64,000 nucleotides of DNA, from contig OZ007573.1 in NCBI GenBank assembly GCA_963931925.1, positions 39,406,296-39,470,295 of the forward strand, read 5' to 3'. Made by a program: the position numbers and the translations under genes. The first letter of the stretch is position 1; the number at the start of each line of letters is the position of its first letter. This document shows positions 55,872 through 64,000 of the stretch, one piece after another. The notes below the pieces were generated by a model. The model ran no database searches and was not told the origin of the DNA. It was given only the letters and a program-made list of their open reading frames with translations. This DNA is from Onchidella celtica. Its lineage: Eukaryota; Mollusca; Gastropoda; Systellommatophora; Onchidiidae.

Positions 55872-56486
55872 TTTCGTCTAGAAAGCTTCCCATATTCAAC
55901 AGTTTTATTGCAGATTTCATGCGCATCTAAGCATTACGTACTTATTCCTGGTAGGGAAATTGCGCTCACGGAATTGAATGCGCATAAATATCGTATCCGG
56001 TGCGATGCTCTTCCTACAAGGAGCCAAAACAAAGATCCTTGTATTTTAAATTTTTACAACTTTTTATTTAAACTTACCTGAAATTTGAATCAACACAATC
56101 AGTCGATATAAAAGCGATTGGGCTGGATTAGTTTTCACTTAAGAATATTAATTTTATAATTTTTGAAACAATCATTTAGGCTGTAGGGCCGAGCAAAAAA
56201 AAAAAAGGGGGGGGGGGTGGGAGGGGGGGGGGTGCAAAATTGCACCACAATGAATTACCACCGCCACTATTTTTTGATATAATAAGATTTTGCAATTATC
56301 TTGCCAGTTAACATAAACAGAAATGTATGTCTTATTTATTGGAAACAACGAAGAACAAACAGCACTGCAGATAGGGGGAACAAAAGGGGAGGGGGGGGGG
56401 GTTTGAACGTCATGAAGGAAAGGCTTCAAAAATAAATGAGGGACACATACAAAAGAGGTTACTGCCATTATTTCTGATGATACGGT

Positions 56487-56712
56487 GGGACATGGTGGCC
56501 TTCAAGCAGGTTGCTCGCCTCTCATGCCGAAGGTACCGGGTTCGAATCCCGGTCGGTGCAGGCACATTTGAAATTTTTGGGATTTTTCTCATATTTTCCT
56601 GTCCATGATCCGAACAAAATTCCAACATGCCTGCACGGACAGGGGATCGAATCCGGTACCTTCCGCATGAGAGGCGATCACCTTGCTTCTAGACTTCCGC
56701 GTGCCTACGCAT
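56487..56712. mobile_element. Two SINE heads in inverted orientation (copies 6 and 7)
   Basis: A + strand head (56487-56613) with 'gggttcgaatcccggtcggtgcaggc' is followed within a few bases by a - strand head (56617-56708) carrying the same tRNA-like blocks. Together they form an imperfect palindrome of about 225 bp. Both copies are 3'-truncated. Confidence 0.8.
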
Positions 56713-57544
56713 GAGCTCCGTGGTGGAATCATTTTTATTTCATTGATTAAGAGGGTGTACAGTATTTCTAAAACTTAACAGTAAAGTATACTGATGAGGA
56801 ATATACTTCAATGAAAACAGCTTTCTTCTTCTCCTTCAGCATTAGATCATTCGCACCTGTGTGATTTTATCTTACGACCAGGGATATATTTCATGAGATC
56901 ATTGCAGTGGTTACACCTGAAAGTAATTAGCATTAATTCAAAATCCGGGGGGGGGGGGTGGTAAGATTTTTTGCAGTTTTAAGGGTTCATCACTTAGAGC
57001 AAGCAAGTGGTAGGCATTGAAAATGTCGACAAAAATTAACAATTAATGTAATGTTAACCTTTACCTGATATAGCTTAGTGAAGGAAACTTTCTAGCGAGA
57101 CAATAAGTTGACGTGGCTGACATGGGTATTCAGTTCTGGTTACAAAAAACACAAAGATCTAGATCTCATAACACATACGTGAATAAATACAGAAGCTCCC
57201 AGAACAGCTGTGACATGAATTGAAAACCGTTTCTGGTCTGTCTGAATCAGAACTTGCGCCTTTCCCATCTACACATCGTTGGGGGAAATGGAGCAACACA
57301 CAATAATGGCGTCTTGTTGTCAAAGGCACATACTGCTGTGACTGAAGCATCGTTTTCACAGTGTGTGTGTGTGTGTGGTGTGCTCTCTGGCCCGGTTGGG
57401 GGAGGGGCGGGGGAGGAATGCGTTTGCATTTTTTCCCCCAATCCTTACAGCGGATCTAAAATTTTTAGCGCAAAGCTTCTAGCGCCTCTGACCATCTGCT
57501 TCATGCAAACCTTCTTTTCTTCGACCATGTGAAAACACGGTTGG

Positions 57545-57860
57545 TGACTCGTTGGTCTAGAGGCAAGGCGCTCGCCTCTCATGCCGTGCGTACCGGGGTT
57601 CGATTCCCGGTCGGTGCGGGCTTGTTGGAAATTTGGGGGGATTTCCTGTCCCTGATCCCATGGTGGGTAGGATCGAGCATCTAGTCTTCTCGGATAAAGA
57701 CGAAAAACTCGGATGGCACGTTACTCACGTTAAAAATACCTTGGCAGTGTTGGAAGTCGAGAAAAACAGAACAGGTCTAACAAGGCCGCTGCCAGGGCAA
57801 AATTTAAAAAAAACTAATCTTTACCATCCCCAACCCCGAATGGGATCAAACAAGTAAGTA
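57545..57860 (+). mobile_element. tRNA-derived SINE (copy 8)
   Basis: Head 'ggtctagaggcaaggcgctcgcctctcatgcc', B box 'gggttcgattcccgg', family body to about 57850. A poly-A/AC-rich stretch follows. Confidence 0.88.
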
Positions 57861-58039
57861 TGCAAAATGCAAGTACAGAATACAATAACAACAACAACAA
57901 AAAACAAGAATAAGGAAAATAAAAAGAAGAGAAAAAGAGAATGTGTACATGCCAAGGCCAGAAATCCTCCCAAAACAAAGACCTCAAAAAAAAAAAAAAA
58001 GGCCACTTTACTACATAAGTTTGGTTCTTGGTTTTGTTT

Positions 58040-58560
58040 TCCTCCCCCCCCCCCCCCCCCCCCGTTTTATTTTCCATTTACGCGTCTTTTCATTTTTATA
58101 TCATTAGAAAATATGCCTCTGTCTAGCTTCTGTTGTTCTCCCTGTTGTTTTTGTTGTTTTCCTATCCTTCATCTTTTGTTTTTGCTTACGTCATTCTTTC
58201 GTCTCTCTATCTTTTTACCACTCATCAGACAGTACTCGTTTTCTTTATTGTGTACAATGACTCACTTTCTTCTTGTCTTCACTCATGTTTTGTTTGCCCT
58301 TATTGCGCTCGCGTTTCAAGGTCAATATTTGCTTGTTCGAGTCCCTCACAACTGAAGGTATTTTATGCCTCGATAGCCCTCCATGTCTCCCCGTATCACC
58401 GCCAAATCCACATATTATTCGGTTCATTTTTACTCGTTCCTGTCTCGGGCCAGCTGGGCAAATCGACATTTCATTCCTCAAAATGTTTTGTCTTTTAAGG
58501 GCCATCCATAAAGTACGTATGCCCGGGGTGGGGGGGGGGGGGGGAGGGGGAGAGTTGTCC
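58040..58560. other. Low-complexity, no gene
   Basis: Contains poly-C (58045-58064), T-rich DNA and poly-G (58527-58553). The open frames here follow the base bias only. Confidence 0.5.
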
Positions 58561-58779
58561 CAATCATATGTTAAAAAATTAAAAAAATTGATTTCATTTT
58601 ATTTGTTAAATAAAGTAACTTGTGGGATCACATTCACTACTTAAGTTGCATTTGTAAAGACAGGACAAGACTGGCTATAAGTTGCATGATCATGTATAAA
58701 GAGAAAGGCGGTGGACGAAATTTCCGGTCCTACTTTTTTCGATTCTACTTGACAAAAAGGAATCTCTTTTCAGATAGTT

Positions 58780-59090
58780 TTTTTTAAAAATCGTAAATGA
58801 ATAATAATAATAATATGAAGGACAGAGTTTTGTCCAACATGAATGTTTCTACGTAACTTACCGTAAAAAAAATGAGGCAGTACACAGTTTCATTATCTTT
58901 GGCCACAAAGTGACGAAGTTTTTGGTGCTTGCACTCTCGAGCTCGAGCTCCAATACTGTATGATAATAAAAAATCACTTTTGTAACGAAACGGTCAAGAG
59001 TCCGTGCAAAATGCCGCTTAAAGTTTGAAAACACTAAGGCTTTTTCACGGACATTCACCATTCTGTTGGCCATCCGCTCGCACTGAGAAT
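58780..59090. repeat. Dispersed repeat family B, partial copy
   Basis: 'taataataatatgaaggacagagttttgtcc' followed by 'gaatgtttctacgtaact' resembles 19040-19090 and 39240-39300. Confidence 0.4.
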
Positions 59091-59384
59091 TGTTGAATTC
59101 GTTGAATCGGCGATTTTATAATATTTCTTTCCATATCCAGATCTGCCGAATGCAAATATTTCATTGTAACAAATCTGAATGTAAACGACCATCATGATCT
59201 ACCAGTCAATGAAAGAAAGGTGAACAGAAAGACTACGCTTTTCGGCTATTTTAGCAGTCTCTAAAAAAATTATACTACCGCCCAACATTCAAAAGGCTTA
59301 AGCTGGGTTTTGGTGTGTAGGAACCGGTAACGTCAAAAATTTATCAAGTAGTAAAAACAAAGAGTATGCACACATATAGAGAGG

Positions 59385-59485
59385 TTTCACTATTGGTCGA
59401 TTTGCACTGCAAGGCAAGGGAGGCTCCGCCAAACCACTGTTAGCATGGAGCAGAAAGTAGGTCGCCGCGGTAAACAATACCTGTT
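59385..59485. repeat. Dispersed repeat family C, fragment
   Basis: 'gatttgcactgcaaggca', 'ccgccaaaccactg' and 'cggtaaacaatacctg' match parts of 51005-51090. Confidence 0.5.
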
Positions 59486-59765
59486 TGTGCATTTCCACGG
59501 AGCGTAAGAACTTACAAACGGCCCTAAATAGTTTCAATTACCAAAAAAATATGAACAAACCACAGTGTGGTGAATGTATTCATGTTTGTTTGTCTAGATG
59601 TCTTATCGATGTTTTCTGTTTTGTTTTCGTTTCAGGTATGATGTGTCTTTATTAAGTGAAATAAAGCTTAACGTCAAGCGATCACCAAAGACTTCAGCCT
59701 TATTACTATTCACTCTTATTACAATTTATTTCACTTAATAACGGATACCTACAACCCAGGGAACA

Positions 59766-60359
59766 ATGGAGCGATTCTTGAGGCCGGAGCGTTTTGATGT
59801 GGACCCAAATGCCGTGGGAGCTACAAAGCAGTGGAACCATTGGTATCGCACTTTCCAAAACTTCTTGTCTGCTGTAGACACTCTCCAACCGGACAAACTG
59901 AACACTCTAATAAATTACGTTGCTCCAGCGGTATACGAATTCATAGCAGAAAGCGAAACATTCGATGATGCCATAGCCATCCTCAACGACCTCTATGTAA
60001 AGCCAAAGAATGAAATCTTCGCCCGACGTGTCTTGTTCACTTATAAGCAAGAACCAGGACAGACCCTGGACGAATACCTACAGAGACTAAAGATCTTTGC
60101 AAAAGACTGCAGCTTCAAGGCAGTAACGGCCGAAGAACACAGAGACGATTCCATACGTGATGCTTTCATCAGAGGCATTCAGTCTAACCAGATCCGCCAA
60201 AGACTCCTGGAAAATAAAACACTAAACCTGCAGGCAGGCTACGAAAAAGCCAGATCTTTAGAAATGGCTGAAAAACAATCAATGTCGTATCAAGGTGTGC
60301 CTCCCTGCGCTTCAGCTGTGAACACTTCTGATGCGGATGTAGATGCTGAAGGAACATGA
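59766..60359 (+). CDS. Gypsy gag (second element)
   Basis: 197 codons from ATG 59766 to a TGA at 60357-60359. It is a gag-capsid-like helical protein (KQWNHWYRTFQNFL, EPGQTLDEYLQRLKIFAKDC, IRDAFIRGIQSNQIRQRLLE). The same frame continues after the TGA into a zinc knuckle and protease, so the stop is probably a lesion. Confidence 0.85.
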   Translation: MERFLRPERFDVDPNAVGATKQWNHWYRTFQNFLSAVDTLQPDKLNTLINYVAPAVYEFIAESETFDDAIAILNDLYVKPKNEIFARRVLFTYKQEPGQTLDEYLQRLKIFAKDCSFKAVTAEEHRDDSIRDAFIRGIQSNQIRQRLLENKTLNLQAGYEKARSLEMAEKQSMSYQGVPPCASAVNTSDADVDAEGT

Positions 60360-61217
60360 GCATCAACAGCAACACACCCTACGTGTTACTTCTGCGGTTT
60401 CAAGCGGAATCACCCGAGATCAAAGTGTCCTGCCCGGGATGCTCTATGCAATGCTCGTGGGAAGAAGGGACATTTCCAAAAAGTTTGTCGATCACTATCA
60501 GGGACTTCAAATCCAAAGAACAAGCAGGCTTCCGCCATACTTTCGACAACCACTGCTGCTTCGGGACCTGAAAGCCTACAGAAAGCTATGATCAATGTAA
60601 AAGTGAACGGCAAACCTCTTAAAGCATTCGTCGACTCTGGCAGCTCAGAAAGTTTTGTGAATGCAACCATAGCAAAGAAGCTGAAATGGTCCATTATCCC
60701 CTCTACCACTGTGATCAGCATGGCCTCTACGATGCTAACCAACAAAACCCAGGGTCATTGCTGCGTCGATCTGAACTACAAAGGTACTACGTATGAAAAC
60801 ATTACTCTTTCCTTACTGCCACAGTGCTGCGCTGACATTATCTTGGGACATGACTTTATTGGGAAACATTCAGAATTGAAGATTCTCATGAAAGGAAACA
60901 ATCCACCTCTTATTGTCTGCGGTGTCGCAGCTGCCCGTGTAAAATCGCCATCGCTGTTTGGAAATCTGGACCCCAGTTGTAGGCCTATTGCAACGAAATC
61001 AAGAAGATTTTCTAACCAGGACGAAACATTCATCAACTCAGAAGTCGAGAAACTTCTTAAAGAAGGTATTATCGAACTATCAAGCTTGCCATGGAGAGCC
61101 CAGGTCCTAGTTACCTCAAATGAAAACCACAAAAAGAGAATGGTGGTTGACTACAGCCAAACAATCAACAAATTCATCTACCTCGACGCTTACCCAACAA
61201 AGAGCTTGATGAAATGA
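60360..61217 (+). pseudogene. Zinc knuckles, protease and RT start (second element)
   Basis: In the gag frame: one CCHC-like knuckle (CYFCGFKRNHPRSKC), then a second whose second Cys is Arg (CNARGKKGHFQKVC). An aspartic protease follows with FVDSGSSESFV and DIILGHDFIG. RT begins with VEKLLKEGIIELSS and MVVDYSQTINKF. The frame is lost near 61195 and ends at TGA 61215-61217. Confidence 0.82.
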
Positions 61218-61790
61218 TCGAGAAAGTATCGCAACACTCGTACTTCAGTGCTCTTGATCTAAAGAGTGCCTACCACCAGATTCCCCTCATGGAAGATGAA
61301 TAACATTTCACAGCCTTTGAAGCTGGAGGCCAACTTTACCAGTTCAAAAAAGTGCCGTTTGGCGTCACCAACGGGGTGTCTTGTTTTCAAAGGATAATCG
61401 ATGACATCATCCAAACTGAAAATCTCGAGAGCACCTTTGCTTACATAGACAATGTCACCATCCTGTGGTACAGACAAAGCTAGTCACGATCGAAATCTTC
61501 TCCGTTTCCGACAGGCCGCCGACAGATACGGCATCACTTTTAATGACTCCAAGAGTATCATTGGTGTGGAGGAACTAGACTTGCTGGGATATAGAGTGTC
61601 CAAAGGCTCAATTCGTCCTGACCCAGAGAGAATTTCAGCACTCAAAGAAATGAAACCACCGATCTCGGCCAAGAGTCAGCAGCGAGCCGTTGGTCTATTT
61701 TCATATTACTCACAGTGGATCTCCCACTTCTCGGATAAAATTAGAACACTAACACAGAACATGTCACAAATCCCAGACTGGGAGATGTAA
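61218..61790 (+). pseudogene. Broken RT (second element)
   Basis: RT sequence goes on in another frame (SALDLKSAYHQIPL), meets a TAA at 61301-61303, and carries FAYIDNV where RT normally has a double Asp. It shifts frame again near 61465 (DRNLLRFRQAADRYGITF, LLGYRVSKGSIRPDPERI) and stops at 61788-61790. Confidence 0.82.
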
Positions 61791-63035
61791 TAAGTATGAC
61801 AGGACAACAATCACGAACAAACAAGTTAACACTTAACAGGACAATCCATCAGACTCACCCATTTATTAAACATAATTATACATATAATAGCGCAATTACA
61901 TACATTATATTATTGAAATGCACTGCCGTACAACGGCCTTATTCTCACACACACTCTCCCTCGGATCCACAATCCGGTAGTTACTCCTAAAGGCACTTCG
62001 GCCTCAGCCTCTCCCCTCAGGGTCTTAATAGTACATTAATAATTCACTGGCACCGCAGTCTCTCAATATCACCTCCTATTGTCATACGCCTTAGCACTCC
62101 CCTAGCACCTCAGCAGGGCAATAACACATTATTATTTCCATAGCCATCAACATGGCAACAACATAGTATCAGTTCACTAGCCTATCAACATGGCAACAAT
62201 ATAGTATCTCATTCACTCTCATATCTACGTCCCTGTCCGTGGCCTGACTGCCACGACTTTATGTGCCTCTACTGTCCTGCACTGACAGCCTCACTTCTGG
62301 CCTATGTGTGGCCTCCGGCCCTATGCTGGCCTATCCCCTGTGCTCATCGAGGTGGCTCTGCGGCCCGTCCCCGACACCTACAAGAATAACATTACATTGG
62401 TATAATACCCTACCATTTCTATTCACTCCACCTCTCCTTACAATCCATGAAGCGTACACACACTAGTTCACCTTTCACTCACCACACATCTTACGGTAAC
62501 ACACTTCCATCGGAGTACACACTACTCACTCGCGCTACAAATCCATGAACTCACTTTCATCTATCGCTCGTGGCGCACATTGCTATATCCAATATCAAGG
62601 ACTTCCACATTCCTCACATATACTTATTTACATCATGGTAATAGACGAATATAATATAATACATCAATCATAATAATCAATCAACATTCTACATACCAGT
62701 CATTACTGGAAAGACTCTTCCACTAGTCTTCTCGACTGCTCCCTTTATGTCCGCCCGATGGGCTCTTATTCACAGGTCCGATCCGTAGGACCTTCTAACT
62801 TGCAGTGATAGTAATCCAGCGCTTTCGCCTCATTCAGACTTCCACACCACTCATACACGCACGCTTTTCCCACTTGTCTGCATGAGTTATTTTTACTCTT
62901 CCCCTTTCACGTCTTTTCCTATCCGTCTGTCGTGAGCTCTTCTTATTCTACACCCGCTCTGTAGCAATCCCCTTAATTGCACTCACTCCACTCGTGACAG
63001 AACACAACATTCCCCCTCCCACCACCAGTACTTCA
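61787..63035. mobile_element. 1.2-kb insertion in pol, possibly LTR-derived
   Basis: RT/connection coding sequence ends before this block and RNase H coding sequence resumes after it. The block is AT- and C-rich and non-coding. Its right edge reads, on the - strand, as a polypurine run (gggaggggga) next to tgtgttctgtcacgag, like a PPT-LTR joint. No target duplication was found and the edges are approximate. Confidence 0.5.
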
Positions 63036-63687
63036 CAACTTTGAAAGCCTCAAGAAGGAATTGGAAGAGGCCATCCTCGTAACAATTGACCAGTCCTTAC
63101 CCCTCGTGGTTGAAACAGACGCCTCCGATGTGGCCATTTCTGCTACGCTTAATCAAGAAGGCAGACATGTGGCCTTCTTTTCAAGAACACTCACGCCTAG
63201 TGAAAGGAACCACTCGTCTGTTGAGAATGAAGCTTATGCCATCGTGGAGGCAATTAGAAAATGGAGGCATTACCTGATAAATGCTTCATTTAAGTTAGTC
63301 ACAGATCAAAAATCGTTGGCTTTTTTATAAGACAAAGGCAACAAAGGAAAAGTCAAGAATGACAAAATTCAAAGGTGGGAGATTGAATTGTCCCCCTTTG
63401 AGTATGACGTTGTCTACAGGCCTGGACCTGAGAATCATGTCCCTGATGCTTTGTCCCGGTGTGGTGCAATGAAGGCCGGATCTACTGAGGAACTTAAGGA
63501 ATTACATAACTCTCTCTGTCATCCAGGAATTACTAGAATGACTCATTTTGTGCGGCAGAAAAACCTACCTTATTCAGTGGAAGAAATCAAAACAATGACT
63601 TCGAAATGTCCTACATGTGCTGAAATGAAACCCCCGTTTCTACAGGAACAACCAAGGGACTCTTATCAGAGCTACACAGCCCTTTGA
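63036..63687 (+). pseudogene. RNase H and H2C2 region (second element)
   Basis: RNase H reads VVETDASDVAISATLNQ and HVAFFSRTLTPSERNHSSVENEAYAIVEA, with an in-frame TAA at 63328-63330. The same frame then gives DVVYRPGPENHVPDALSR and an H2C2 site (LHNSLCHPGITRM, CPTCAEM). The frame shifts near 63665. Confidence 0.85.
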
Positions 63688-64000
63688 AAGACTGAGTATG
63701 GATTTCAAGGGGCCCGTACCTTCTTGTTCAAACAACAAATATCTGTTGACAGTGATAGATGAATTCTCAAGTTTCCCATTTGCCTTTGCTTGCTCCGATA
63801 TGACCTCATCCAATGTCATCAAGTGCCTGTGCCAACTCTTTGCGTTATTTGGAATGCCCCAATATATTCATACTGACAGAGGGTCGGCGTTCATGTCAGA
63901 GGAATTGAGATTTTTTCTACACTCCAAAGGTGTGGCAACAAGTAACACGACCCCTTACAATCCCAAGGGAAATGGACAGGTAGAGAGACTGAATGGATCT
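63680..64000 (+). pseudogene. Integrase core, partial (second element)
   Basis: In a new frame: RLSMDFKGP with the first Asp, YIHTDRGSAFMSEE with the second Asp, and NPKGNGQVERLNG with the catalytic Glu, running off the window end. Confidence 0.82.

Larger units (their letters stand above)
59766..64000 (+). mobile_element. Second gypsy-type retrotransposon, degenerate, cut by the window end
   Basis: The usual order gag, CCHC, protease, RT, RNase H, integrase is readable on the + strand from 59766 to the last base. Several stops and frameshifts and a 1.2-kb insertion disable it. LTRs could not be found: the 3' LTR is outside the window, and no repeat is visible upstream. Its gag and protease style resembles the K02A2.6-like gypsy group. 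Confidence 0.88.

Overview
The window looks like nuclear DNA of an animal. It has intron-split genes with GT-AG splice sites, a metazoan-type ZIP zinc transporter spread over 20 kb, tRNA-derived SINEs, long (GA)n, (GGAT)n and (TG)n microsatellites, and many transposons. The repeat style suggests a marine invertebrate, with a mollusc as my best guess. That guess is inference; nothing in the window proves the phylum.

Two host genes can be read. On the + strand, about 5.4-9.9 kb, is a secreted low-complexity protein rich in Asn, Gly, Gln and Ser. It has two recognisable exons (5434-7597 and 9624-9883), a signal-peptide-like N-terminus whose first exon I could not find, and no Cys or Trp. On the - strand, 37455 down to 17444, is a ZIP1/2/3-type zinc transporter of six exons. 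All its splice phases agree, giving a 422-residue reading. Its introns are packed with mobile DNA.

The most striking object is a 9.9-kb DNA transposon (about 20292-30199) in ZIP intron 5. It has long matching terminal inverted repeats. I read three intron-containing genes between its ends: a THAP-DDE_4 transposase (+), a SWIM-YqaJ nuclease (-) and a retroviral-type (KRBA2/Ginger-like) integrase (-). The transposase and YqaJ pairing matches the ISL2EU superfamily. Exons of those two genes interdigitate on opposite strands, and the integrase fills the space between the YqaJ gene and the right inverted repeat.

From 41672 to 50538 on the - strand is a young Ty3/gypsy-class LTR element. It has 1211-bp LTRs, a CCGAC target duplication and the order gag-protease-integrase-RT-RNase H, which is the Gmr1-like order. 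Its 5-bp target lies at the 5' edge of a tRNA-like sequence. From 59766 to the window end is a second gypsy-type element in usual order, broken by stops, frameshifts and a 1.2-kb insertion.

The rest is mostly small elements: hAT-type MITEs (two with clear 8-bp duplications), TTAA-flanked MITEs, one tRNA-SINE family in at least eight copies, several unnamed dispersed repeats, a degenerate transposon gene at 51.3-52.4 kb, and simple-sequence tracts. The stretches 1.9-5.4, 10.2-12.4 and 42.9-43.5 kb hold nothing I can call a gene.
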